The notes under the pieces: model-generated
The model's database searches: none
What the model saw: only the letters and a program-made list of their open reading frames with translations
What the model was told of the DNA's origin: nothing
In this document: positions 48,210-59,137 of the stretch, piece after piece
Layout of the letters: each line of letters opens with the position of its first letter
How positions within the stretch are numbered: position 1 is the first letter of the stretch
Assembly (NCBI RefSeq): GCF_902506195.1
Contig: NZ_LR732819.1
Span: 1 to 64,000, forward strand
Origin: Citricoccus sp. K5
GTDB taxonomy: Bacteria; Actinomycetota; Actinomycetes; Actinomycetales; Micrococcaceae
Direction: 5' to 3'
DNA: 64,000 nucleotides
Position numbers and translations under genes: made by a program

Positions 48210-48746
48210 GGTGAGTTCTCCTTCTTGGGGTGCTGGTGCTGCGGGGATGATGGCGGACGGCTTATCGGTGGAACTGGACGGGGTGGCGGTGGCGCGGCCG
48301 TCCCATTCGTCGTAGAGCCGACCGTCCTTGATGACCCACCCGTACTGGGCGAGCCTGCTGAGAGGGTTGAACACGCTGCGGTGGTCGCGGTAGTCGTCCC
48401 ACCATTCGAAGTGGAGGTGGATGCCGTTGGACAGGGGGATGCCGGTGTGCCATGTCTCGGCGATCACCTCGCCGCGCTTGACCTGTTGGCCCGGCTTGAC
48501 CTTGTGGCGGCGGGTGTGGAGGTAGGCGGTCAGTGACCCGTCCGGGTGCCGGATGCCGATGGCCGGGCCGGAGCGCAGTGGGATGGTCTTGATCCACTCC
48601 ATGACGCCATCTGCTGCGGCCTTGGCGAACACGGACTCGCCGGGCGTAGGGCCGCCGAAGTCCACGCCCCAGTGGTCTCGTGGCCCGTTGTCGATGTCAC
48701 GCTTCCCGAAGGCGCTGGTGAACCGGGATCGGTCTTCTACTGGCAT
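47835..48746 (-). CDS. M23 endolysin (copy 2)
   Basis: Repeat of 3350-4261; the internal GTG start is at 48209. Confidence 0.9.
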   Translation of the reverse strand: MPVEDRSRFTSAFGKRDIDNGPRDHWGVDFGGPTPGESVFAKAAADGVMEWIKTIPLRSGPAIGIRHPDGSLTAYLHTRRHKVKPGQQVKRGEVIAETWHTGIPLSNGIHLHFEWWDDYRDHRSVFNPLSRLAQYGWVIKDGRLYDEWDGRATATPSSSTDKPSAIIPAAPAPQEGELTVSDVSKIMHELAQIRAQISGGHVQQLGKHDEEAARDAGDSLADTLAEVRSTVNELRAIVGTTSRTSAWVIDPETGQQVEVYLSGVLQRIDGKLSALVESAENAGTVEPDRVRTLAPAVNTVKEA

Positions 48747-48748
48747 GG

Positions 48749-49021
48749 TCAGTTCTCCTGGTCTTCGGGGATGGGTGGCAGCTCCTGGTAGGGGGTTCCC
48801 TTGTCGATGAGAAGTCGGCGGACCAGGTGGGCGTGTTCGCGCCAGAGGTACCAGAACCGGCGGGACCTGCCGGCCTCTATTCGGGCCTCGTCGAGCTTGG
48901 TGGCCATCCGCTGGGCTTCGTCCTTCTTGCCGACGCTCCATTGACGGATCCCGTCATAGGCGGCCTTGAGGATGAACCCTCCGGGTACGGAAATGAGTGC
49001 GGTGATGATTGCTGGGTCCAC
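48749..49021 (-). CDS. Small membrane protein of the lysis region (copy 2)
   Basis: Repeat of 4264-4536. Confidence 0.65.
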   Translation of the reverse strand: MDPAIITALISVPGGFILKAAYDGIRQWSVGKKDEAQRMATKLDEARIEAGRSRRFWYLWREHAHLVRRLLIDKGTPYQELPPIPEDQEN

Positions 49022-49045
49022 GCTGGCCCCTCCCTCTCGCTGTGG

Positions 49046-49501
49046 TCAGCGGTTTCGGCGTGCCGGATCGTATGGCCGGTCCCAGATGCGGACCATGCGG
49101 ACGATGACGTGGCCTATCAGTCCGAGCACGACGGACAGCTGCAGCAGCCGGTTGCCGGCTGAGGTGATCTGGAGGGTGCCGATGATGACGGCGTAGATGG
49201 TGGCCGCGGTGACGATGAGCATGGTGGCGTAGCGCTCGACCCACCACCATCCGGGCAGCACGGCCACCGCCCCGATTGCGCCGCCGATGGCGAGCATTCC
49301 GGCCAGCATGAGCATTGAAATTAGGCCGATCTGTCCGGCGATGGATGTGGGCGGATCCCAGAGGGCGGCGATGCCGCCGCACAGCAGCACGGTGTACGTG
49401 AAGAAGTGGATGAGGGCGACGACACGGGGTTCGTGAATGCGGAGCCAGAGCCGGCGCAGCGCGCCGGTCCCGGCTGGTTCGAGGACGTTGGCTTGCGTCA
49501 T
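49046..49501 (-). CDS. Four-helix membrane protein (copy 2)
   Basis: Repeat of 4561-5016. Confidence 0.7.
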   Translation of the reverse strand: MTQANVLEPAGTGALRRLWLRIHEPRVVALIHFFTYTVLLCGGIAALWDPPTSIAGQIGLISMLMLAGMLAIGGAIGAVAVLPGWWWVERYATMLIVTAATIYAVIIGTLQITSAGNRLLQLSVVLGLIGHVIVRMVRIWDRPYDPARRNR

Positions 49502-49520
49502 CTGCCCTCCTTGAGCATGG

Positions 49521-49553
49521 CAGAGGCCCCGACCGGTGTGGTCAGGGCCTCTG
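49521..49553 (-). terminator. Hairpin between tail and lysis genes (copy 2)
   Basis: Repeat of 5036-5068. Confidence 0.55.
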
Positions 49554-49631
49554 TTCTGGTTGTGCTCGGATTGTGGTGATCAGGGCGTGAATGGTGGACC
49601 GGATGAGGTCGACCTAGTGGGTGCCGTTGCG

Positions 49632-52600
49632 TCAGTCGATGGGGTAGGTGACGCCGTCCAAGGAGATCCAGGACGGCACGGTGGTGAGTCCGGTCTGGGA
49701 CATGGTGCCGTCGGTGGCGATGTTGAGGCGGTAGGGCGCCGTTTGGGCTGTCCATGCGCGGACATTGAGCAGCTGCGGGTATGTCGGCCGCGCCTCGGCG
49801 GGCAGAACCGACATGGCAGTGGTGGCCATGGCACCGCTGAGGACCCCACGCAAGCGAACGGTCTTTCCCTCACGGCGCCACTGCGGCCCGGCATAGCCCT
49901 GACCGAATGCTGTCCAGCCGTTCCGAAGGGGGATGAAAGCCCACTGGCCGCCCGCCTGCTTATCGACGTAGGCCTTCGTGGTGAGCTGCGCCTCGGACTC
50001 GACAGGCTGTGGCATGTTCCAGTTGCCGTCAGCGGCGTAGGAGTAGGCCGGTCCTTCGAGTGCGAGGCCGCCGACCAGCCGGTCGATCTGCGCCTCGGCG
50101 GCCCACATGTGCCCGTCGCGGGCGGAGACGTACCAGAGCGCGTCGCCGGACTGCGCGCCAGCAGTGCCGACGCTGATGCCGTTCGTGTTCATGTAGACCG
50201 AGTTGTGGGCCCCGACCACATGGTCGGACGGCACGGGCGTGGTCTGGATCTTGCCGCCCTCGATGATGCCGTTAGGCCCGACGATGAGCTTGCCCGTCGC
50301 GGAGTCGAAGTGCAACATGAGATTGCCATTCGGATCGAATGACCGAATGCCCTGGCCGTCCCACTTCAGTCCCCGGTTCGCTGCGGCCAGTGTTTCGAAC
50401 AGCGCGCCCACGAAGCGGCCGCCGGTAAAGGTCTGGCCCTCGAAGGCATTGGCCTTGATCATGCCTGCCGTGATTTCCACGAACTGGCCCAGCGCCGCCC
50501 ACAGCGTTTCCGTCACTGTCATCTTGTCAGTGGTGACAGCCCCGTCCTTGAGGAGTGTCCCGCCGATCCAGGCCTCAGTGGCCTGCAGCCTCTCGATAAC
50601 AGCCATAGCCGCGTAGAGCTGATCCGCATAGGCGTCGGCAAACTGGGCCTTCTCCGTGACGGAGAGGGTCTTCATGGCTGCCGAGATAAGGGTGGCGTTA
50701 TTGGCAAACAGGCTCCCCTGCACCACCAACTCGTCCTCGATCAGCGCCCGATTGGCCCCGAAGATGTCCGTGATCAGTTCGTCGGTGACAGTGATCTTAG
50801 AGGCGTCGATAGCCCCATCCTTGATGAGGACGCCACTGATCCACGCCTGGATTCCGACCGTGAGGCGGTTGATGATCGCCTGGTTGGCCAGGAGCTTCTG
50901 CGTGACCAGCTCGGCCACCTCGGCGCTGCCGGCGGTCAGCTTGCCCACGTCCAGGTTGGCGATGGCCGCACTGTCGATCGGGGTGGAGACCCAGGCGTTG
51001 TTCACCCGGTTCCACTGGCCAATGACACGACCGGACAGGGTGCTCTGGTGCTGCCACCAGATTGAGCCGTTCGGAGCCGTGCCCGACGGGCCGGCCGTGC
51101 CGTGCAGCACCTTCGGCAGGCTGTCAGCGTGCTTGATAGCGTCGGACTTCGCCGTCGCGGCGGCATCCATCGCGGCATCGGCGTGGTTCCACGCCTTGCC
51201 GGCCTCGCCGTGTGCGCTGTCGGCCCTGTTCTGCGCGGCCAGCGCAGCTTGCTCAAGCCTCTTCACATCGGTGACGTTCTTCAACTCGAGGTCGTCAACC
51301 CAGATGTTCTTCTGAGTACTACCCATTGCGAACGCGAAGCGCGCCGCCAAGTGAGTCACATTCGCAGGTACAACGTACTCAACTGCCTGATGCTTCCAGT
51401 CAAGGCTTTCTGTCATGGCCGTAGAGGCCACGTCGGTCAGGACGCCAGCGGCCCCCTTGCCACGCAACCGCAAACCACCAGGAGTGCCAGAGATGAATCC
51501 AGCTTCGGTCTTGTACCACCACGAGTAGCGCCAGATCTGCCCGGCCTGCACGGGGAACTCTGCCTGGCTTGCCGCGCCATTGTTGTTAGTCCGAAAAGAA
51601 GATCCGCCAGAACGGGACACAGAGGTGTCAACAGTGCCACCGGAGTGCTCGCGGTTCCATCCGGTCCAGCCCTGCTCGAACGAGCCGTTGGCTACCATAT
51701 TCTCGGTGGACTTGTAGGCCTCGACAGCGGCGGACATGGCGGCATCAAACTTTTCCTGAGCATCAGCAGCGGCAGCACTGATCGCCCCGCTCTTGGCCGC
51801 GTCAGCCTTCGCCGTAGCGTCGAGCTTGGCCAGCCGGAGGGCCTCTGCCTGAGCGGCATCAGCCTTGGTCGTCGCGTCAGCCTTGGCCTGCTTGATGGCC
51901 TCAGCCTGAGCAGCGTCAGCCTTAGCCTTCGCGTCGGCTGCAGCAGCAGCTTTGGCCGCGTTCTCTGCGGCGGTAGCCAGCCGTTTAGCCTCCGCTTCCG
52001 CTGCGGTCTGCGCCGCTCCGGACTTGCTGGTGGCATCGAGCTTGGCGTCGGCAAGGGCCTTGTCGGCTTTGGTCTTGGCGTCGGCAGCGGCGGTCGCCTC
52101 AGCAGCAGACTGGGCGGCAGCGGCCTCCGCTTCGGCGAGTCGTTTGGCCTCAGCCTCAGCGGCGGTGCGAGCGTTGTTGGCCTTGGTCGTAGCGTCGGAG
52201 GCGGCAGCCTGGATGGCGGCATTTTTCGCGGCCGTGTCACCCTGCTGGAACGCCTGCGTGAGGGCGGCGTCCAGATCGGACAGGGCTTCGGCGGCTTCGC
52301 CGGCCACAGCCTCGGTTCGCCCCTCTGCGGCTTCCAGGCGGGTGTCCACGCCGTCCACGCGGAGCTGCAGTGCGGCGGCCGTAGACTGGGCATCCGTGCC
52401 GGCCTTCTTGGCCTCCTGCGCGGCGATTTCGAGGCGGACCACGTCGGTCACATCACGGAGGACCACGTCGTCAATCAGAAAGTGAGCCGCCTTGGTTGCC
52501 AGACCGGACCGAAAGATCCTAGGGCGCACCATATTTACGTCGGCTGGAAGTGTGTACCGAAGCGCGCCGGAATCCTGCCAGTCCATGGTGGACTCGGTAT

Positions 52601-53657
52601 TCCTCCAGTACCCAGATACATACGCCCCGGATTCGTCCATCAGGGCGGCCACGATCTGCGCCCCGACAGCGGCATCGTTTGCTGCCTTGAAGTAATACTG
52701 CAGCTCCCAGATCTGCCCCTCCACAACGGGCATGAACGACTCTGGCGTGATCCCGTCGCCCACTGAACCGATGAGCGCGGAGTGGGAGCCGGAATGGCCC
52801 TCGTCGGCAAGAACAGCATTGCCGGTCCAGTACTGCAATCCCGCCTCGAAGTTGCCGTTGGCCAGCCGGGTCATCGCCCTGTTGTTGGCCTCGGTCGCCC
52901 GTGCCTCGGCGGCGATGGCGGCGTTGGTCGCGATCTCGACGTTCTTCTCTGCCGCTTCCACCTGACCGGGCAGCGGCTCGAGGATGATTTCTAGCTCACC
53001 TTGCCGGCTGACAGCGGCGTCGATGTCCGTGCGGGCTTCTGTGGCCTTCTGGTCCAGAGTGACCATGCGGGCGTCGGCCGTCTCCGCGTACTCCGCCAGT
53101 TCCTCACGGGCCGCGGCCAGCACGGCCTTGATGTCGTCCACGTTGACCAGCACGGAGGGGGCCACCCCGTCAGACGCCGGACCAGGATCGGAACGGTTGC
53201 CCGTGGTATCGGCAGCGATGGCACGGAAGAACACCGGCACGTTAGCCTCCCGGCCGGCCACCGGCAGCACGCCGCCGCCACCAAGGGTGCCTACGGCCTC
53301 CCACTCATCGTCAGGCGCGGTGGCTGACAGGGCGGCGTACACGGTGGTGCTGGCAAAGTCGTCCGGCATCGACTGGCCGTCCTCACCCAGCCCGTCCCAC
53401 TGCGGCAACAGGACACCGTACCGCTCTGCCGTCACCAGCTTGGATGGGGCCTGCGGCGGGACGGTATCCACTGGGATGTCCTCTAGCGGCAGGCCTTCGA
53501 TGTGGCCACCCGGGCCGATGACCATCACCTCGCCGTCATCCACGGACGAGTTGGCCAGGGAGAACCCTGCCTCAAGAGACCTGGCACGGCGGTCCAGTGC
53601 CTTCATCGTGGTCACCATCGGACCCTGATCCAGGGTGAGGGGGTTACGGTCTGCCAA
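49632..53657 (-). CDS. Large minor tail / fibre protein (copy 2)
   Basis: Repeat of 5147-9172; also 1341 residues, so the Ala-rich repeat block has not changed length between copies. Confidence 0.85.
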   Translation of the reverse strand: MADRNPLTLDQGPMVTTMKALDRRARSLEAGFSLANSSVDDGEVMVIGPGGHIEGLPLEDIPVDTVPPQAPSKLVTAERYGVLLPQWDGLGEDGQSMPDDFASTTVYAALSATAPDDEWEAVGTLGGGGVLPVAGREANVPVFFRAIAADTTGNRSDPGPASDGVAPSVLVNVDDIKAVLAAAREELAEYAETADARMVTLDQKATEARTDIDAAVSRQGELEIILEPLPGQVEAAEKNVEIATNAAIAAEARATEANNRAMTRLANGNFEAGLQYWTGNAVLADEGHSGSHSALIGSVGDGITPESFMPVVEGQIWELQYYFKAANDAAVGAQIVAALMDESGAYVSGYWRNTESTMDWQDSGALRYTLPADVNMVRPRIFRSGLATKAAHFLIDDVVLRDVTDVVRLEIAAQEAKKAGTDAQSTAAALQLRVDGVDTRLEAAEGRTEAVAGEAAEALSDLDAALTQAFQQGDTAAKNAAIQAAASDATTKANNARTAAEAEAKRLAEAEAAAAQSAAEATAAADAKTKADKALADAKLDATSKSGAAQTAAEAEAKRLATAAENAAKAAAAADAKAKADAAQAEAIKQAKADATTKADAAQAEALRLAKLDATAKADAAKSGAISAAAADAQEKFDAAMSAAVEAYKSTENMVANGSFEQGWTGWNREHSGGTVDTSVSRSGGSSFRTNNNGAASQAEFPVQAGQIWRYSWWYKTEAGFISGTPGGLRLRGKGAAGVLTDVASTAMTESLDWKHQAVEYVVPANVTHLAARFAFAMGSTQKNIWVDDLELKNVTDVKRLEQAALAAQNRADSAHGEAGKAWNHADAAMDAAATAKSDAIKHADSLPKVLHGTAGPSGTAPNGSIWWQHQSTLSGRVIGQWNRVNNAWVSTPIDSAAIANLDVGKLTAGSAEVAELVTQKLLANQAIINRLTVGIQAWISGVLIKDGAIDASKITVTDELITDIFGANRALIEDELVVQGSLFANNATLISAAMKTLSVTEKAQFADAYADQLYAAMAVIERLQATEAWIGGTLLKDGAVTTDKMTVTETLWAALGQFVEITAGMIKANAFEGQTFTGGRFVGALFETLAAANRGLKWDGQGIRSFDPNGNLMLHFDSATGKLIVGPNGIIEGGKIQTTPVPSDHVVGAHNSVYMNTNGISVGTAGAQSGDALWYVSARDGHMWAAEAQIDRLVGGLALEGPAYSYAADGNWNMPQPVESEAQLTTKAYVDKQAGGQWAFIPLRNGWTAFGQGYAGPQWRREGKTVRLRGVLSGAMATTAMSVLPAEARPTYPQLLNVRAWTAQTAPYRLNIATDGTMSQTGLTTVPSWISLDGVTYPID

Positions 53658-53663
53658 AGCTGG

Positions 53664-54779
53664 TCATCCTCTCAGATCAAGCTCAATGGGGTCTGCGCCG
53701 TTCGCGCCGACGGACAGCCGGTAACCGGCCAGCCGGAACGACTTATTGGGGTTGAGGAACGGGTCCGAGTCGTCCGAGATGCGGTTCACGACCATGCCCG
53801 GCACGATCCTCAGCGCGGACTCGTTGTTGTTCAGCAGGCCAGGAAACCCATCCGGGTGGATCGTCATCCGGTGCGTGTAGTTCATGTCGGCGTTCCGGCG
53901 GACCCGTTCCCCGGCGAAGCGGACGAGATGGTGGCGCTGGTGGGTCTTGCGATCCATCCACGCCCCGTCCAACTGGATGTACTGGGTCTCGTGGCGGAAC
54001 TCGGACGCGGACGCGGTCTTGGACCCGTTGCCGACACCGAACACGTACGCCTTGTTCACCACGTTCTCGGCATCGTGCTCGACCTCGTAGTCCACGCCCG
54101 AGCCCACCAGGTTCACGTCGATCTGGTGGTCCATGTTGAGGGCGGCCTCGGACTGCATCCGCCAGTGGAACCGGCCCGTGCTGTCAGAGGTGTTGCGCTC
54201 CGGCTTGAACCAGACATCCGGTCCGCCGGACCAACCGATCACCTGTTCCACCGCGTCGGCCACCGTAATGGCCTGGTACCCCCGGTAGTTGAGCACCGTG
54301 TCGCCAGCCACCGTGTTGGACGGGAAGATGATCGGCAGGTCATCGCGCCAGGTGGCGTCATCCTTGGCGAACTGGACGATCTTCCATGCAGCGGTCACCA
54401 AGGAGTAGGGCCCGAACTGGAGATGGGACTCGGCAGGCCGGGTGATAGCCCGGATGAGGTAGCGGCGCTTCAGCACCGACCACAGATCCTGCATCGTCAG
54501 GGTGATCGTGTTCGCGGACTTGGTGTACTTCCGCTTCCACACCACACCGCCCCACACGGCGACACCCTTGTAGGTCACGAACAAGGACCGGATGGTCGGC
54601 AGGGTCAGCGACTCCCAGTACGACTTGCCCGCGTCGCGAACGGACGCCAGTGGGATCGTGACCGATCCGCCGACACCTGTGTTCAAGGAAATGTCCCCGT
54701 TGAACGCCGACGGGTAGATCTCCCGATGGACGACCCCGCTGTTCGTGCTCACGATGAAGAACCGCCAGTCCCGCTCCAC
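53664..54779 (-). CDS. Minor tail protein, hub-like (copy 2)
   Basis: Repeat of 9179-10294. Confidence 0.75.
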   Translation of the reverse strand: MERDWRFFIVSTNSGVVHREIYPSAFNGDISLNTGVGGSVTIPLASVRDAGKSYWESLTLPTIRSLFVTYKGVAVWGGVVWKRKYTKSANTITLTMQDLWSVLKRRYLIRAITRPAESHLQFGPYSLVTAAWKIVQFAKDDATWRDDLPIIFPSNTVAGDTVLNYRGYQAITVADAVEQVIGWSGGPDVWFKPERNTSDSTGRFHWRMQSEAALNMDHQIDVNLVGSGVDYEVEHDAENVVNKAYVFGVGNGSKTASASEFRHETQYIQLDGAWMDRKTHQRHHLVRFAGERVRRNADMNYTHRMTIHPDGFPGLLNNNESALRIVPGMVVNRISDDSDPFLNPNKSFRLAGYRLSVGANGADPIELDLRG

Positions 54780-54788
54780 GCGGCCTCC

Positions 54789-55574
54789 TTAGATGTAGGT
54801 GTCGTACAGCCGGACCAGGTACGTGGCCGTGCTGTTCGCCCCGTCGTGGGGGATAACGTTCACCCGGCGGGACTCACTCGGCGCCACAGACGTCAGCGTG
54901 GACCGTCCGACCGACCCGCCGGGGGCCGGGTTGCCGTTCAGGTAGACCTCGCCTGTGCCGGAGTAGATCGTCACCACATCGCCTGCGGACTGCCAGATGG
55001 CGTCCGTAAACGCAATCGGGGCGGTCGAGGACCCGTACACCGTGAACCCACCGGGGAACGTCCCAGACACCACGAAGATCGGCCACGCCTCAGCATTGCC
55101 GTCATGGTGGATGTCGATGGCGGTCCCCGGCACGCCGTTGAACTCGTTGCGGATCCCGTACTTGTAGGGGTCTGGGGCCTTCAGCGTCATCGACAGCCGC
55201 GCCAGCTTGTCCGTGATCGGCGTGAACCGGATCGAGGAGGCACGCTCCACGTTGGCGAACTGATACTGACCCGGCCAGTGATCGTCCACACGGAACGCAC
55301 CCCGCCCGCCATTGCGGCGGAACATGCCAGTGAAGACCATGCCGATCTTGTGCATGGACTCGTGCGACGGCGCGTGAATGTTGGCCGCGAATTCGATGAA
55401 CCGAGCCTCGTCATAGACCGGGGCCTCGAAATCTCCGCCCCGAGCCAGGCGGGGGACTGACTGGGAACGCGTCTCCGGCGAATCCCACCAGCCGTCCAAG
55501 GTCGTGACCGTAGCCCTTACCCCATACGGCAGCGCCGACATGTTCACCCCATCGACGTAGACAATCTGGCTCAT
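54789..55574 (-). CDS. Distal tail protein (copy 2)
   Basis: Repeat of 10304-11089. Confidence 0.82.
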   Translation of the reverse strand: MSQIVYVDGVNMSALPYGVRATVTTLDGWWDSPETRSQSVPRLARGGDFEAPVYDEARFIEFAANIHAPSHESMHKIGMVFTGMFRRNGGRGAFRVDDHWPGQYQFANVERASSIRFTPITDKLARLSMTLKAPDPYKYGIRNEFNGVPGTAIDIHHDGNAEAWPIFVVSGTFPGGFTVYGSSTAPIAFTDAIWQSAGDVVTIYSGTGEVYLNGNPAPGGSVGRSTLTSVAPSESRRVNVIPHDGANSTATYLVRLYDTYI

Positions 55575-58500
55575 AGTCCGTTGACCTCCAATGCGTGCTG
55601 CAGATCCCCCACAGCGACCTTGGCCGCCGCTGTCGGATCAATGGTGTGGATGCCCCCGAGATTGATCTGCGGACCGCCACGCCCACCCAGTGACGCCTCC
55701 AGTCGTTCGTAGTCGAGGCCGACGTTAATCGAGGACCCCGACCACTCCCGGCCCACCGTGCCCCCGCCCTGCAGTCCGGCGAGGTGCTGGATGGATGGGT
55801 GATCCACCCGGATCGCCTCAAGCACTCCGAGGTATTTCCGCGTCATAGGCTCCGGCTCCACAAATTCGCCATCATCCACAAGGGCTGTCGGCCTTCCGTG
55901 GGACCCAATGCCGAGGATGGTGTCCGTGCCCAACCCGTAGTAGGGCAGGCGCCCGCCATTGGCCAGGCGCGGCAGGCCGAAGTCTCGACCCACCATGCCG
56001 CCTGTGTAGCCACCGAAGCGGTTCATCATCCCGGACAGGGAACTGCTCAGGTTGTTCAGCCCGGACGCCACGAACTTCACTGACCGGGTCCGGGCCAACT
56101 GGGCGAACTCACGCTCAGCAGCCGCGGTCTCGGCATGGGCGCGGGCGACCACGTCGGTGCCCTCGATGTTGTTGATGTCCTGCTGGGTCCCGTACACGGT
56201 GCCGTTGTCATCAACCCAGACGGTGCGTTCGACACCGTTGATGTTCCGGATCTTCGCCTGGACATCGATCGTCGTTCCGTCCTCGGTGACGAAGATGTGC
56301 TCCGTCTTGCCGGTGACCTCGTTGATTTTCTCCTGCACGGAGCCGGCGGTGCCGTCTTCGGACACAGCGACGGTAACGCCCTTGTACCCAGGGATGGCTT
56401 CGACAGCCTGCCCGGTGAACTCGGCCATACGAGCAGCAGACTCATCCATCCACGTGGACACTTCCACGTCCCGGTCGATGCCAAGCTGGGCCTTAGCCCA
56501 TTCCTCGGCGGCCGTGGCATTCATCCCAGAGGCACGCGCTGTCTCGTACAGGGCGGCATACCCGGACTCGAGCTCGGCACGAACATCTCCGTGCGCGGCC
56601 CCCTGCTCTGCCAGGGCCGCCGCAGCGTCCCACGCGGTCTCGGCGACCTCGCGGGTGGCGGCGCGGTTGGCCGCGGCCTTCTCGGTGTTCCCTTCGATGG
56701 ACATGCCGTTCTCCTTGAACGACTCGGCCAGGTCCCGGAGGGACTGCTGGTGAGCATCGGTGGCCGCCTGCGCGTCGCGGTTGATGACACCGAGGGTCAT
56801 CATGGCGTCCACGATGTCCGACAGGGACTCTTCGGTTTCCTCGGCCGCTTCTCCGAGCTCGTTGATTCCTTCGGCGCCGGCCGCGGCTCCCTCGCCTGCG
56901 GCTTCTCCGCCCTCGGCGACGGCCTGCATGTGCGCCGGGAGGTTGCCCATGGCGGCCTGGAACAGGTCCGCCTCGGACGTGGCCTGCCCGGTGGCGTTGG
57001 CCGCGGCCTCCACGCCCTTCGCGTACTCCGGGAATACCCGTTGCAGTTCGGTCCAGGAGGACAGGTCCATGCGGCCAACGGACTCCGCTTCGATGCGCAG
57101 GGCGTTCATCTGTTGCGCTGCCGATTCGGCGTCCATGGTGGCCAGCGCTTGGTCCAGGGACGTGATGGTGTCCCGCACCTGTGACATGACGTTGTCCTGC
57201 TGGAAGACGGTGTCGCCGAAGGACTGGACGTGCTTGATCGGGTTGGACAGGTCGATGCGCTTGAGCGCGTCACCGAACCCGTTGACGTGGGTGGTGATTC
57301 CGGAGAAGTCGAACTTGCTGTCCAGGTCGGCCGAGTCGCCGGCCTCGTTGAGTTTCAGCGTGGCGTTGGCGACTTCCTCCACGCCAGGTGCAGCGTCTCG
57401 TGTGGAGTTGTAGAGGGCGGTCAGGCCGGTCACGAGGGCAGTGATTCCGACCGCGGCACCGGTGGCGATACCACCGATACGGAGTGCCGACTTTGCCCGG
57501 GCGCCGGTGACACCGAGGCCGCGCATGGCGTCGACGGTGTCCACGACTCGGGGGGCGAGGGTAAGGAACCCGCCGGCGGCCAACAAGGCGATGCCACCGG
57601 CACCGGTCAGGGCTCCCAGTCCGGCCTTCACCGGGTCAGGCAGGGCGGAGAACACCTCGGCAATGCCACCGATGGACTCGGTCACGGTCGCGACGACGGG
57701 CAGGATGGCCCCGCCGGCGTCGATCGCGGAGTCCTTGATCTTGTTCCAGGACACGGCGATGCGGGACTCTGCGGTCTCGTACCGCTTGGAGGCCTCGTCG
57801 GCCAGGGCGGACGCGGACGCGAATGACTCGGCGCCAGTTTCGAAGGACTCGGCGAGCAGATCCCCGGACTGGGCCAGGCGAAGCATGGTGTCTGCCTCAC
57901 GGACACCCTTCACGCCGAGGTCGGCGAGCATGCCGTTCACGTCTCCACCGTTGGCGGCAACGTCTCCCAGCCCGGAGGTGAGCATGACCATGGCCTCGGC
58001 GGGGCGGTTCTGCCAGGCGTTGGCGAACTCCTCTGCGGAGACACCGGCCGCTTCGGCCCACCCGGTGAGGGAGTCCCCGCCTTCACGGACGGAGGTGTCG
58101 ATCTTCTTCATCACCATGGATATGGCGGTACCGCCAGCCTCAGCTTCGATGCCCACGGAGGACATCGCGGAGGCCAGGGCCATGACCTGGTCCTCAGACA
58201 TGCCCATCTGCTTGCCGACGGCGGCGACGCGCATCCCCATCATGAGGATGTCCTTCTCGGTGCTGGCGCCGTCGTTGCCGAGGGCCACGAGGGAGGATCC
58301 GAGGTTGTCGATGTCGTCCGCGCTGGTGCCCATGATGTTCATGAACTGAGCGAGGGTGGTGGCGGCCTCTTCGGCGGTGAGGTTGGTGGTCTCGCCGAGG
58401 TCGATCATGGTGCGGGTGAACGCGGCCACGTCTTCCCGTGCGATGCCGAGCTGGCCGGCTGCCTCGGCGACGGCCGCGATTTCCGTGTGGGTGGCCGGCA

Positions 58501-59125
58501 GGGTGGTGGCGAGGGTCCGGAGCTCGCCCTCGAGGGCTGCCATTTCTTCGGCTGATCCATCGACGGTCTTATTGACGCCGACCCACGCGGTCTCCCAGTC
58601 CATGGCGGCTTTACCCATGCCAGCCGCAGCGGCAGTCAGTCCGGCCCCGGCGGCGAGGGCGACGGTACCCACCTGCTCCATGTCGCCGCGGTGGTCCTTG
58701 ACGGCCTTGGAGAGACGCTCGAACTTGCCGGTTGACTGCTGTGCGGCGTCCCCGGATCCAGCGAGCTCACGTTGCAGGGCGTCCTGGGCGGATGCGGCTT
58801 CCTGGGCGGTGCGCTCAACGTCGCGCTGTGCCTTGGCCACGCCTTCCTCGGCGGCAACGATGCGGGTGGTGTCGCCGCTGGTGCGGGCGTCGTTGAGCTT
58901 CTGCTGGGCGACGCGGAGGCGGCCGGCGGCGTCAGCGGAACGGTCCTGGGCCTTGGCGGCATTCTGAGCGGCCCGCTCTTGCTTCTGCGCTGACTGCTCG
59001 GTGGCCTTGCCGGCCTTGTCTGCGGAGTCGGCGAACTTGTCGGTGACCTTCGCGGACCGCTCCATCGCCCGGTCGTACCCGGAGGTTTCGGCCTCGAACC
59101 GTGACCGTACGACTTCATCCGCCAC
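55571..59125 (-). CDS. Tape measure protein (copy 2)
   Basis: Repeat of 11086-14640; 1184 residues in both. Confidence 0.93.
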   Translation of the reverse strand: MADEVVRSRFEAETSGYDRAMERSAKVTDKFADSADKAGKATEQSAQKQERAAQNAAKAQDRSADAAGRLRVAQQKLNDARTSGDTTRIVAAEEGVAKAQRDVERTAQEAASAQDALQRELAGSGDAAQQSTGKFERLSKAVKDHRGDMEQVGTVALAAGAGLTAAAAGMGKAAMDWETAWVGVNKTVDGSAEEMAALEGELRTLATTLPATHTEIAAVAEAAGQLGIAREDVAAFTRTMIDLGETTNLTAEEAATTLAQFMNIMGTSADDIDNLGSSLVALGNDGASTEKDILMMGMRVAAVGKQMGMSEDQVMALASAMSSVGIEAEAGGTAISMVMKKIDTSVREGGDSLTGWAEAAGVSAEEFANAWQNRPAEAMVMLTSGLGDVAANGGDVNGMLADLGVKGVREADTMLRLAQSGDLLAESFETGAESFASASALADEASKRYETAESRIAVSWNKIKDSAIDAGGAILPVVATVTESIGGIAEVFSALPDPVKAGLGALTGAGGIALLAAGGFLTLAPRVVDTVDAMRGLGVTGARAKSALRIGGIATGAAVGITALVTGLTALYNSTRDAAPGVEEVANATLKLNEAGDSADLDSKFDFSGITTHVNGFGDALKRIDLSNPIKHVQSFGDTVFQQDNVMSQVRDTITSLDQALATMDAESAAQQMNALRIEAESVGRMDLSSWTELQRVFPEYAKGVEAAANATGQATSEADLFQAAMGNLPAHMQAVAEGGEAAGEGAAAGAEGINELGEAAEETEESLSDIVDAMMTLGVINRDAQAATDAHQQSLRDLAESFKENGMSIEGNTEKAAANRAATREVAETAWDAAAALAEQGAAHGDVRAELESGYAALYETARASGMNATAAEEWAKAQLGIDRDVEVSTWMDESAARMAEFTGQAVEAIPGYKGVTVAVSEDGTAGSVQEKINEVTGKTEHIFVTEDGTTIDVQAKIRNINGVERTVWVDDNGTVYGTQQDINNIEGTDVVARAHAETAAAEREFAQLARTRSVKFVASGLNNLSSSLSGMMNRFGGYTGGMVGRDFGLPRLANGGRLPYYGLGTDTILGIGSHGRPTALVDDGEFVEPEPMTRKYLGVLEAIRVDHPSIQHLAGLQGGGTVGREWSGSSINVGLDYERLEASLGGRGGPQINLGGIHTIDPTAAAKVAVGDLQHALEVNGL

Positions 59126-59137
59126 GGTGGCCTCCTT